This document shows positions 25,845 through 33,705 of a stretch of 64,000 nt of DNA, in pieces. How positions within the stretch are numbered: position 1 is the stretch's first letter; every line of letters begins with the position of its first letter. Both the position numbers and the translations under genes were made by a program. Origin of the DNA: JANQEU01 sp965242805 (GTDB taxonomy: Bacteria; Bacteroidota; Bacteroidia; Cytophagales; Cyclobacteriaceae); assembly GCA_965242805.1 (NCBI GenBank), contig CBDETD010000002.1:4774001-4838000 (forward strand), written 5' to 3'. The notes beneath the pieces are model-generated. The model was given only the letters and a program-made list of their open reading frames with translations, was not told the origin of the DNA and did not search any database.

Positions 25845-26911
25845 TGTAAGGGTATCTCTATTCTCGCACAGAAACGTCCATTTACTTGAAAGGTTTCAAA
25901 GTTGAAATGGTCATATAAGTGCTCGAGTCTTTTCCTTACAATGTTTAGACCCATACCAGTGCCTGCCTTTGTATTATTATTCAAATCATTTTCAACCTGG
26001 ATGTAAAATCCCTGTTTTGGATTATCAACAAATCCGGTTTTAACATGTATTTCATTTCCTGACCCAATTTTACCAGGACCGTACTTCACCGCATTCTCAA
26101 TGAGAGGTTGTAAAATAAAACCAGGTACAACTTTTGATGATAGTCTTTGATCCAGGTCATATTTGACATTAAGTTGATCAAACCGGATCCTCTCAATTTC
26201 AAGATACTCTTGAACGTACTTCAGTTCTTCCTCTATGGTAACATAATTTTTATCCTCGGTTTCCAATACTTTTCTGAACAGAATACCAAGTCGAGATATC
26301 ATTTTATGAGCTTTGTTACTATCAATATCGATAAGGCTTGAAATAGAGTGCAATGTATTGAATAGAAAATGAGGATTAAGCTGCATACGAAGTGCATTTA
26401 ATTCAGCTTTGGCAAGGTCCTTTTCTTGATTAATACTTTTCTTTTGGTAATTAATAACCAAAAGAATTGATACAATGACGCTTAGCTCGATCAGGGAAGA
26501 AAAGAAGCCTATACCCAATTCAGTCAAACTGTTTGTTCCTAGAAATTCACGGAGATAACCTGTCCTGAAGTAGTTCAATACATCGTTTCCACGAGAAGAA
26601 ATGATACGATGGGTCAATGCGATCATCATGGACTGGAAGACCAAAATCGTAATAATTCGTAACCTGGCAGCTCCTCGATTCAAGAACTTCATAGTTATTC
26701 TGTGAATGATTGGTAAAAAGAGAATCCAGGTGGAATAGTTAATTAAGTTCTTAAGAAACACGATCACTCCACTGAAATCAAAATCGTATTCTGCAATTAG
26801 ATGCAGCGTATACTGCTGAAGAGTGAGGAATATTGATACCGCACCAATGCTTATACCTAACCAATGGCTTTTTATTGGAATAGACTTAAAATCAAGTATT
26901 TGTTTGATCAA
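25841..26911 (-). CDS. LytS-type sensor histidine kinase
   Basis: 356 residues. Four membrane helices are predicted at about 17-38, 47-70, 85-103 and 132-153. A short coiled linker leads to the His_kinase domain with phosphoacceptor H181 in LNPHFLFNTLHSISSLI. The ATPase part has the N box LIENAVKYG and the G box GTGMGLNIVRKRLEHLY. There is no periplasmic sensor domain of any size, so the signal is probably sensed in or near the membrane. It is translationally coupled to the LytTR regulator. A -7 box is 27 bases upstream. Confidence 0.92.
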   Translation of the reverse strand: MIKQILDFKSIPIKSHWLGISIGAVSIFLTLQQYTLHLIAEYDFDFSGVIVFLKNLINYSTWILFLPIIHRITMKFLNRGAARLRIITILVFQSMMIALTHRIISSRGNDVLNYFRTGYLREFLGTNSLTELGIGFFSSLIELSVIVSILLVINYQKKSINQEKDLAKAELNALRMQLNPHFLFNTLHSISSLIDIDSNKAHKMISRLGILFRKVLETEDKNYVTIEEELKYVQEYLEIERIRFDQLNVKYDLDQRLSSKVVPGFILQPLIENAVKYGPGKIGSGNEIHVKTGFVDNPKQGFYIQVENDLNNNTKAGTGMGLNIVRKRLEHLYDHFNFETFQVNGRFCARIEIPLQ

Positions 26912-26937
26912 TTAACTAAAACTCATTCGTACACAAA

Positions 26938-26945
26938 CAAAATTA
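26938..26945 (-). promoter_or_regulatory. Putative -7 promoter box of the LytTR operon (TAATTTTG on minus strand)
   Basis: Exact TAnnTTTG match on the minus strand, 27 bases before the kinase ATG, with no good -33 box. Confidence 0.4.
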
Positions 26946-27020
26946 GGATAAGGTTAATCCAACTTTTAATTTTAAGTGATGGAATGAGTAATTACTTTTT
27001 ATTCCGTGAAATTCTACTAT

Positions 27021-27485
27021 ATGAAACATCTTGTTGGATTATCAATAATTATTATTTTATTTTTTTCCTGCTCTCAAACAGGGAAGGGAAGTGATTCTGA
27101 AACAGCTGCGTTAAAACCTGTGGCGGAGCTGACCTATGTGGAAATATGGGAGATCCTTCTGGCAAATAATGATTCCAAAGGAATGGACGTTCATGGTGAG
27201 GAGTTCGGAACAGAAGCTATGAATGAAGTAATTGAGATAATGACAGGGGAATGCACGCAGCAGGGTTGTGGATACATGAATCAAATACAAAATACTTCGG
27301 ATAAAATAATGTCCATCATTGTCAAATTTTCTTTCGATTTACCAGGAAATCCTACCAAGGAAATGATGCGGGCCTATGACATAGCCCCCATGGAGAAAGT
27401 TAATATCGGATGTACTAATATCTGTTATGACAATCAATCGTACCCCGTCAAAGCTGAGGTGATCTCGGCAGGTTATAATAGTTGA
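27021..27485 (+). CDS. Small cysteine-containing lipoprotein
   Basis: 154 residues from the ATG at 27021; a GTG at 27006 would add five residues, but the ATG gives a standard lipoprotein signal (MKHLVGLSIIIILFFSCSQ) with cysteine at residue 17. The mature part has two cysteine pairs, ECTQQGC and IGCTNIC, likely disulfides, within a beta-rich sequence (MSIIVKFSFDLPGNP, YPVKAEVISAGY). No family recognised. It converges on the DUF5916 gene with a 4-base gap; an 18-bp palindrome covers both stop codons. Confidence 0.65.
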   Translation: MKHLVGLSIIIILFFSCSQTGKGSDSETAALKPVAELTYVEIWEILLANNDSKGMDVHGEEFGTEAMNEVIEIMTGECTQQGCGYMNQIQNTSDKIMSIIVKFSFDLPGNPTKEMMRAYDIAPMEKVNIGCTNICYDNQSYPVKAEVISAGYNS

Positions 27486-27494
27486 TCAACTATT
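27477..27494. terminator. Possible bidirectional terminator
   Basis: Perfect palindrome AATAGTT-GATC-AACTATT covering the stop codons of both convergent genes. Only short T runs follow, so termination efficiency is uncertain. Confidence 0.4.
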
Positions 27495-29784
27495 TTAGAA
27501 TATCAAACATACGGGTATACTTGATGGTGAAACTTCTATTCACCACACCATAGTCAAATCCTCTGATAAATGGATCACCATAATTTAATCCAGTAATATC
27601 TCCCAGGTTCGTCTGGTTAAATACTACAAAGAGACCGGTATTAGCGGTTTCCAGCCAACCAAACCGAATATTAGCCGATGTGATTTCCGAAACACTGTTG
27701 TATTGTAGAAGGCTTTGAATAAAGATCCTTGGTGTGAATGCATAGGAAATCCTGGTTCCAATGACAGTAGCTGTGAAATCACCATTTGGAAGATCAAAAT
27801 CATTATATTGAACAGTGACTTCCGAATTAAACTGATCACCGACCCTGAACCCTATGGTGCCTGAATGGATCATTCGTTCACCCCCGAATGATCCTCCTAA
27901 AATGTGTCTGGTATCCGCATAGATCATTTTGCTGGGATTGGTAGTGAAGACAATCTGTGCCTCCATATGATTGTAACTATTGGCAGGAACGGAAATGCCT
28001 TCTGAAATTTCAAAATCATTTACAACTCCTTCTGTCGTAATGTTGAGCCCTGTATGTATCTCAAAGCCGTTTCTCCAGACCCAATGATTATCAATGTGCA
28101 GAAAACTTGTTTCTAAGAAATCATCAAAATTCCAGAAACCTCGATATGATATATGGGGTCTGTTTTCCAGGAAGTTGAGTTTATTTCCTTCTTTTGCTCT
28201 CCATTGATAGAAAATCAGAAATTCCGGTTTTCTGAATGCCGTACGGGAAAGGAATCCGAGTTCAGGATTGAAGTTTTCTGCCACTTCCGTATAAGCTGCA
28301 TTAAGTCTCCATCCATTCCAGGAGTAATTTGCCTGAAACTTATACGCGTGATCCTCAACACTTGAAACATTTAAAGTTCCATCTCCCGGAGAGGAAGTCA
28401 TTGCTGCGAAACCGGAAAGTTGAGCTTTTTTCCCTATTCCCAATCTTCCGTCTACAGCGAAAGTTCGATTGTAATCATTTTGATTGGTTGGTGAAACTCC
28501 CTCTTCCAGTCCTCCCAGACTTTCACGATTCATGAATGCGGCACCGATGAAAGATCTGGAGGCAAATTGGTGATTTACCCGCGCTACAGAAAAATTGTTT
28601 CTTTCAATTGCGATCCCATTGTTGGTGACAGCCTCCGTAAACATGCTGAGCCCACCAATGTAGGTGTTTTTTACCTTACCTGATAATCTGGCTCCTCCGA
28701 TAATTGGCACTATTTGACCGTTATCACCGATACCAATCCTTCGGCTGAAAAACAGGTCTACTTCTCCGGGAGCACCGACACTGAACTGGCCGGCATTTTC
28801 CAGAAAGAATGGACGTTTTTCAGGGAAGAATAAATTAAAGCGATCAAGATTTACTTGTTCATTGTCCACTTCAACCTGCGCAAAATCTGTATTGTAGGTT
28901 ACGTCTAACGTTAAACTTGGTGTAACACTGTACTTAAGATCTGCACCAATCTCACCATCTAATTTTGTGTCAGATCTGTCATCCGTGTAGTCTCTTGATA
29001 CTCTTCCTAGTCCATAAGGAATGAATTTTAGATTTCCTGGTGTTCTAAGGTTCAATCCTTCCAGGTCACCGGCCAGTGATAAGCGCTTTATGTCAAACTG
29101 AATAGGAAGAGGTGCCCAGTAAGCTATTTCATTTGTTTTACGGATATTTCTCTGAAAATTTATTCCCCAGCTTTGCTCTCCGGAGTTGAACCGTAAAGTC
29201 CGTAACGGAATGGCGAATTCAGCACTCCACCCATATTCTCCTACCTCCGTTTTGACTTCCCAGGAGGCATCCCAGTTGATGTTGAATCCTCCGATCACTC
29301 CTCCCTGCTGACGATTAGAATTGAAATTGCCTTGTCCCTCGTTGTCTACCTGACCATCGTATTCGACCCCTATGGAGTTGGTTCCAAATAAAAATCCGTT
29401 TTGACCATCATTGTAGGTGTCAAGAATAAATAGGAAGCTGTCAGTTCCATCCAATGAAGCATCTCGTCTCGGATCAGACACCACTAATTTATCAGGTTGG
29501 GCATCATAGCATACCACAGATAAATAAAAGGTTTGAGTTGTATAGGCTATCCGGATCTCGGTTTTCTCGGAAGCAGGGTATCCATTATCCGGTTGCACCT
29601 GAACCAGTTCAGTGATTGGCTCAATTGCAAGCCAGGTGGCATCATTCAAAACATTGCCATCCAATTGCATTTCTGACTCTATAACTGAGGCCTTTGCTAA
29701 AGGTGGATCAATATATGAATTTGTTTGGGATATGGTGTAGAACCCCCAAAATAACAGGCTATGGAATAAAAGGAATCTGTTCAT
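27490..29784 (-). CDS. DUF5916 outer-membrane protein (second paralogue)
   Basis: 764 residues from the ATG at 29784, which begins a signal peptide (MNRFLLFHSLLFWGFYTISQ); the upstream in-frame ATG at 29826 would bury the signal 14 residues in. An N-terminal CBM9-like sandwich (IESEMQLDGNVLNDATWLAI, then FYLSVVCYDAQPDKL) is followed by a beta barrel with the DUF5916 signature YNTDFAQVEVDNEQVNLDRFNLF and FPEKRPFFLENAG. The protein ends in KYTRMFDILK. It has the same architecture as the protein at 658-3261 but is about 100 residues shorter. Ligand unknown. Confidence 0.85.
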   Translation of the reverse strand: MNRFLLFHSLLFWGFYTISQTNSYIDPPLAKASVIESEMQLDGNVLNDATWLAIEPITELVQVQPDNGYPASEKTEIRIAYTTQTFYLSVVCYDAQPDKLVVSDPRRDASLDGTDSFLFILDTYNDGQNGFLFGTNSIGVEYDGQVDNEGQGNFNSNRQQGGVIGGFNINWDASWEVKTEVGEYGWSAEFAIPLRTLRFNSGEQSWGINFQRNIRKTNEIAYWAPLPIQFDIKRLSLAGDLEGLNLRTPGNLKFIPYGLGRVSRDYTDDRSDTKLDGEIGADLKYSVTPSLTLDVTYNTDFAQVEVDNEQVNLDRFNLFFPEKRPFFLENAGQFSVGAPGEVDLFFSRRIGIGDNGQIVPIIGGARLSGKVKNTYIGGLSMFTEAVTNNGIAIERNNFSVARVNHQFASRSFIGAAFMNRESLGGLEEGVSPTNQNDYNRTFAVDGRLGIGKKAQLSGFAAMTSSPGDGTLNVSSVEDHAYKFQANYSWNGWRLNAAYTEVAENFNPELGFLSRTAFRKPEFLIFYQWRAKEGNKLNFLENRPHISYRGFWNFDDFLETSFLHIDNHWVWRNGFEIHTGLNITTEGVVNDFEISEGISVPANSYNHMEAQIVFTTNPSKMIYADTRHILGGSFGGERMIHSGTIGFRVGDQFNSEVTVQYNDFDLPNGDFTATVIGTRISYAFTPRIFIQSLLQYNSVSEITSANIRFGWLETANTGLFVVFNQTNLGDITGLNYGDPFIRGFDYGVVNRSFTIKYTRMFDILK

Positions 29785-29847
29785 AGGGAATGTGAATTTA
29801 TCACACTTGAACAGATTGTCATGCATTCATTTATGTGTCTGGTCAAA

Positions 29848-30768
29848 TTAGAACGCCAAGCGTTCCTTGAATTTAATAAGTTCGTCTTTCAGTTCTGTGT
29901 TTTCAAACTTATCAATGTACTGATAGATCTTGCTGTCCGGATCAACATTCAATTCACGTAGATTCATATGTTGATTGCTAAATATAAACTCAAGATCTGG
30001 GTATATTTCTTTTAGAACATCCACCACATCCAGGATCATCAGATTCTTATCTACAACATTATAAGTGCCGGATGGGACCTCTTTCACAACTACCTGAGCA
30101 ATGGTGGACGCAAGATGAGACACGTGGATAAATGCTCTTGTTTGCTTACCTGTACCAAAGATCTGAATACGATTGCTGAAATTGGCATCGAATACAAAAC
30201 GGTTAATAACTGCATCAAACCTCAAACTTCGATTATACCCATAAACATTGCCTCCTCTGAGTATGACGGCATGCTTTGATTCCATCAACCGATTCACATG
30301 TTCTTCTCCCCTGAGTTTGGAAACCCCGTAAAAGGTTTGTGGAGAGGGAGTGGTTGCTTCGTTGGCAAGAGCATGATTTGCACCGTAAATGGAGGTACTA
30401 CTTAGATAGATGAATTTACCTATGCTGGATTCTTCAGCCTGATAAACAACTTCCGCAGTTCCCCAGTGATTGACCTGCTCGTAAAAATGTGGATCAGTGT
30501 TTGCAAAAGGAGTGGTCACAATAGCTGCTAGATGGATTACAACATCCACTCCTTCCATGGATTTTCTTAACAGCCTGGAATCCAGGATCTCACCTCTAAT
30601 GAAGGTCACCTTTCCGGGACTCTCATACTGTTTTCCAAGAAAGAAATTGTAGTGGCTTTTGCTTAGGTTATCGTAAATGATAACTTTTTCAATTTCATCC
30701 ATTGAAACCAAAGCCTTGGTCAATTCTGTGCCCACATAGCCGGCACCACCTGTAATGAGTACTTTCAT
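29848..30768 (-). CDS. NAD-dependent epimerase/dehydratase family protein
   Basis: 306 residues from the ATG at 30768; the longer frame starting at 30801 adds a non-homologous stretch before the Rossmann motif MKVLITGGAGYVGTEL. The extended short-chain dehydrogenase layout is clear: VVIHLAAIV, SSTSIYG, and the active-site YxxxK in FYGVSKLRGEEH. The substrate is likely a nucleotide sugar, but which one is not visible. The ATG overlaps the stop of cysH by 4 bases, so it is translated behind an APS reductase, an unexpected partner. Confidence 0.88.
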   Translation of the reverse strand: MKVLITGGAGYVGTELTKALVSMDEIEKVIIYDNLSKSHYNFFLGKQYESPGKVTFIRGEILDSRLLRKSMEGVDVVIHLAAIVTTPFANTDPHFYEQVNHWGTAEVVYQAEESSIGKFIYLSSTSIYGANHALANEATTPSPQTFYGVSKLRGEEHVNRLMESKHAVILRGGNVYGYNRSLRFDAVINRFVFDANFSNRIQIFGTGKQTRAFIHVSHLASTIAQVVVKEVPSGTYNVVDKNLMILDVVDVLKEIYPDLEFIFSNQHMNLRELNVDPDSKIYQYIDKFENTELKDELIKFKERLAF

Positions 30769-31424
30769 GATTTTGTAACAAGGTCTGTGTGCAGACCACA
30801 CTCAACTTTATTTAGCCCAAACCAGCGGGCTTCCCTTTCTTGCATTTCAAGGTCGATCTTCCTAGTACATGGTTCACATCCGATACTTAGATATCCATTT
30901 GATTCCAGGGGGTGTCTTGGTAAATTGTGTTCCTTTACATAGGAAAAGATCTTACGTTTATCCCAATCTAACATTGGGTGAAATCGCATGCTGTTAAACG
31001 GAGATGGTTGTTCAACCTTCATTGACCTACGAAACTCACTTTGATCCGCTCTTACCCCGTTGATCCAAATATCAAATACTGTGAGAACCGCTTCCATGGG
31101 TTGCGTTTTGTTGAGGTAACAACAATGGTCAGGATCAGTGGTAAACATTAGTTTTCCATTCGGTTCCCTTTGCAGATATTTTGGGGTATTGGGTTTCAGG
31201 TCAATGACATTCAACCCAAATTCTTCAGCAACCCTATCTTTGAATTCAATAGTCTCAGGGAACAGGTATCCGGTATTAATGAAGTAGACAGGTATTGTAG
31301 GATCAATTTCACTCAAAATATGAAGCATCACCAAACTATGGGTCTGGAAAGAAGATGTGGTAAACATACGTTTTCCATCTGCCCGATAACTCTGAATTTT
31401 CTTCTTTACTTCCTTGATTTCCAT
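30765..31424 (-). CDS. cysH: Adenylyl-sulfate (APS) reductase, thioredoxin-dependent, [4Fe-4S] type
   Basis: 219 residues from the ATG at 31424 (MEIKEVKKKI); the in-frame ATG at 31472 would add sixteen residues without family similarity. The four cluster cysteines that distinguish APS from PAPS reductases are present: C101-C102 (DHCCYLNK) and C183, C186 (GCEPCTRK). The catalytic cysteine C209 is in VECGLHTD. The enzyme reduces adenylyl-sulfate to sulfite and AMP in assimilatory sulfate reduction. ATP sulfurylase and sulfite reductase genes are not in the window. Confidence 0.9.
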   Translation of the reverse strand: MEIKEVKKKIQSYRADGKRMFTTSSFQTHSLVMLHILSEIDPTIPVYFINTGYLFPETIEFKDRVAEEFGLNVIDLKPNTPKYLQREPNGKLMFTTDPDHCCYLNKTQPMEAVLTVFDIWINGVRADQSEFRRSMKVEQPSPFNSMRFHPMLDWDKRKIFSYVKEHNLPRHPLESNGYLSIGCEPCTRKIDLEMQEREARWFGLNKVECGLHTDLVTKS

Positions 31425-31502
31425 GCCTGTCTTTCTCGATGGCAAAACAACAGGCAAAATGGAATAATTCAAACTATTTTCAAGAATTCGAACAAAGAAT
31501 GA

Positions 31503-31532
31503 TTTGACTTGTTTTACATTGAAATCTATTTG
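31503..31532 (+). promoter_or_regulatory. Possible promoter of the pterin operon (TTTG, 18 nt, TCTATTTG)
   Basis: TTTG at 31503-31506 and TCTATTTG at 31525-31532. The -7 box has one mismatch (C for A) and the spacing is one base short. It lies 25 bases upstream of the first ATG. Confidence 0.35.
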
Positions 31533-31557
31533 CGAGAATCGTTGTTAGATTAAGGAA

Positions 31558-31965
31558 ATGAAAGTAGCCGTATATCGTAAGGAACATTTCAATGCTGCTC
31601 ATCGTTTGTATAATCCTGATTGGGATGAAAAGAAAAACGAAGAAGTATTTGGAAAATGTAACAATCCTAACTGGCATGGACATAATTATGAATTGATTGT
31701 TAAGTTAGTAGGAGAACCCGATGACGATACCGGTTATGTTTTTGATATGAAAATTTTAAGCGATTTGATAAAAGAGTATGTTACAGATCGCTTTGACCAT
31801 AAGAATTTAAATCTTGATGTCCCAGAGTTTCAAAATTTGAATCCAACCGCGGAAAATATTGCAGTGGTTATATACAATATTCTTAGGGGGAAAATCGATG
31901 AAAGTCTGGATTTGAAAATCACATTATATGAAACAGAACGAAACTTCGTTGAATACCCCGCTTGA
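31558..31965 (+). CDS. 6-pyruvoyl-tetrahydropterin synthase-like protein
   Basis: A 135-residue PTPS/QueD-family enzyme. Zinc ligands are H15 (NAAHRL), H40 and H42 (WHGHNY); the catalytic cysteine is C34 in FGKCNNPNWHGHNY. The CNNPN-HGHNY wording and DHKNLNLDVPEF, NPTAENIAV and LYETERNFVEY segments resemble the biopterin-type PTPS of animals more than QueD. It acts on dihydroneopterin triphosphate, the product of FolE, whose gene overlaps it by 38 bases. The product may be a tetrahydropterin cofactor or a queuosine precursor; the sequence favours the former but does not prove it. Confidence 0.85.
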   Translation: MKVAVYRKEHFNAAHRLYNPDWDEKKNEEVFGKCNNPNWHGHNYELIVKLVGEPDDDTGYVFDMKILSDLIKEYVTDRFDHKNLNLDVPEFQNLNPTAENIAVVIYNILRGKIDESLDLKITLYETERNFVEYPA

Positions 31966-32605
31966 TTTGGAAGATGATCACGTGAGTGGCGCAACCGATA
32001 CTCCTTTGAGAGAGGACGCATTTGAGATGGACGATGAACTTAAAATCGAACTGATCGAAAAGCATTTTGGAGAGATCATGCAGATTCTTGGTCTTGACCT
32101 TTCAGATGACAGTCTCAAAGGGACTCCCCATAGGGTCGCAAAAATGTACGTGAAAGAGGTATTCTCGGGACTAGATCCAAAGAATATACCAAACGCAAGA
32201 CTTTTTGAAAATAAGTATCAATATGATCAGATGTTGGTGGAGAAGGATATCACATTTTACTCCTATTGTGAGCATCACTTTGTCCCAATATTTGGAAAAG
32301 CACATGTAGCTTACTACCCAAATGGAAAGGTCATAGGACTTTCAAAAATCAATCGCATTGTTCAATATTTCGCTAAGAGACCTCAGGTGCAAGAACGACT
32401 AACAATGCAAATTGGAGAGGAATTGAAGAAAATATTACATACAGAGCATGTGGCGGTTGTAATGGATGCAACACACCTCTGCGTAGCTTCCAGGGGTGTC
32501 AATGATACGAACAGCCAGACAGGAACCGCACACTTTAGTGGAAGATTTATGGACCAGACCATAAAAAATGAATTCCTGAATTATATCAATTCGAACACGA
32601 AGTAG
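31928..32605 (+). CDS. folE: GTP cyclohydrolase I
   Basis: A 225-residue enzyme making 7,8-dihydroneopterin triphosphate from GTP, the entry to folate and pterin synthesis. Zinc ligands are in SYCEHHFVPIFG (Cys, His) and HLCVASRG (Cys). The core GTPHRVAKMYVKEVFSGL, VIGLSKINRIVQYFAKRPQVQERLT and NSQTGTAHFSGRF are all present. The first 40 residues are an acidic extension outside the core, encoded partly within the preceding gene. The 38-base overlap with the PTPS-like gene indicates coupled translation. Confidence 0.95.
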   Translation: MKQNETSLNTPLDLEDDHVSGATDTPLREDAFEMDDELKIELIEKHFGEIMQILGLDLSDDSLKGTPHRVAKMYVKEVFSGLDPKNIPNARLFENKYQYDQMLVEKDITFYSYCEHHFVPIFGKAHVAYYPNGKVIGLSKINRIVQYFAKRPQVQERLTMQIGEELKKILHTEHVAVVMDATHLCVASRGVNDTNSQTGTAHFSGRFMDQTIKNEFLNYINSNTK

Positions 32606-32617
32606 CACGAGAATCAA

Positions 32618-33619
32618 TTGAGAAAAGATCTCCTTTCTTTCACTGAAAAAGGAATTTACTGTGAGAAAGGAGATTTTTTTATCGACCCTTCCAGACCTGT
32701 ACAAAAAGCGGTAATAACCCATGCACACTCGGACCATGCAAGGTGGGGGCACACCAACTACCTGGCTGAAACCAGCAATAAGAACATACTTAAGCTAAGA
32801 CTGGGCCAAGACATTAATTTGCAGCTCATGGATTATGGACAGGCCACCCTGATAAATGGTGTGAAGGTGTCTTTTCATCCGGCAGGTCATATATGGGGAT
32901 CTTCCCAGGTTAGAGTGGAGTATAAAGGTGATACATGGGTTGTAAGTGGCGATTACAAATTGGAAAACGACGGATTCTCTGGGGAGTATGAACAACTAAA
33001 ATGTCATAAATTTATTACGGAAACGACCTTTGCTTTACCGGTTTTTCAATGGGCACCACAACATGAAGTCATTGACCAGATAAACAATTGGTGGAAGCAG
33101 AACGCCTCAGATGGCAAATCCAGTGTACTTACGGCCTACGCGCTTGGTAAAGCTCAGAGGCTTCTGACTGGTTTGGACCTTTCAATTGGGCCTGTCTATT
33201 GTCATGGTGCAATAATGAATGTTAACCAAGCTCTTCGTTTGGATGGAGCTGTTATTCCCGAGGTACAATACGCGGGTGCTGAAGTTCCTAAAGAGAACTT
33301 TCGGGGCAGTTTGATCCTGACTCCCGGATCTTCTACCGGAACCTCTTGGATGAATAAGTTTCACCCTTATGAAGTGGCTACCGTTTCAGGCTGGATGCAA
33401 ATTCGTGGGATTAAAAGAAGACGAAATGCAGGCCAAGGTTTCGTAATGTCGGATCATGTTGATTGGGGATCTCTAAATCAAGCTGTTAGGGAGACCAGGG
33501 CCGAGACAATATTTGTCACTCATGGATATACTGATGTCTACGCAAAGTGGTTAACGGAGAACGGATATAATGCCGAAATAGTCTCACCTTTATCTATCCG
33601 CGAGCAGGGCGAAGAATGA
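32618..33619 (+). CDS. Ligase-associated DNA damage response exonuclease (MBL fold)
   Basis: A 333-residue metallo-beta-lactamase-fold nuclease of the Lhr-ligase-associated group. The metal motif HxHxDH is at residues 35-40 (THAHSDHARWGHT), followed by FHPAGHIWGSSQV and VSGDYKLENDGFSG. It starts with TTG at 32618: the nearest upstream in-frame stop is at 32603 and the next ATG lies after the metal motif, so TTG is the only workable start. It follows folE by 12 bases and so sits in a pterin operon, about 3 kb from its usual partners ligase, helicase and PdeM (36752-41934). Confidence 0.88.
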   Translation: MRKDLLSFTEKGIYCEKGDFFIDPSRPVQKAVITHAHSDHARWGHTNYLAETSNKNILKLRLGQDINLQLMDYGQATLINGVKVSFHPAGHIWGSSQVRVEYKGDTWVVSGDYKLENDGFSGEYEQLKCHKFITETTFALPVFQWAPQHEVIDQINNWWKQNASDGKSSVLTAYALGKAQRLLTGLDLSIGPVYCHGAIMNVNQALRLDGAVIPEVQYAGAEVPKENFRGSLILTPGSSTGTSWMNKFHPYEVATVSGWMQIRGIKRRRNAGQGFVMSDHVDWGSLNQAVRETRAETIFVTHGYTDVYAKWLTENGYNAEIVSPLSIREQGEE

Positions 33620-33668
33620 TCATTTTTCTACATGAGATTTGCTCATTTTTATAATTGACCCATTCCTA

Positions 33669-33676
33669 TATCTTTG
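33669..33676 (+). promoter_or_regulatory. Putative -7 promoter box for hppA (TATCTTTG)
   Basis: Exact TAnnTTTG match 29 bases before the hppA ATG; a run of T at 33646-33650 sits about where the -33 box is expected. Confidence 0.5.
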
Positions 33677-33705
33677 CACATCTTTTAAAAAAACCAACTA
33701 AAAAA

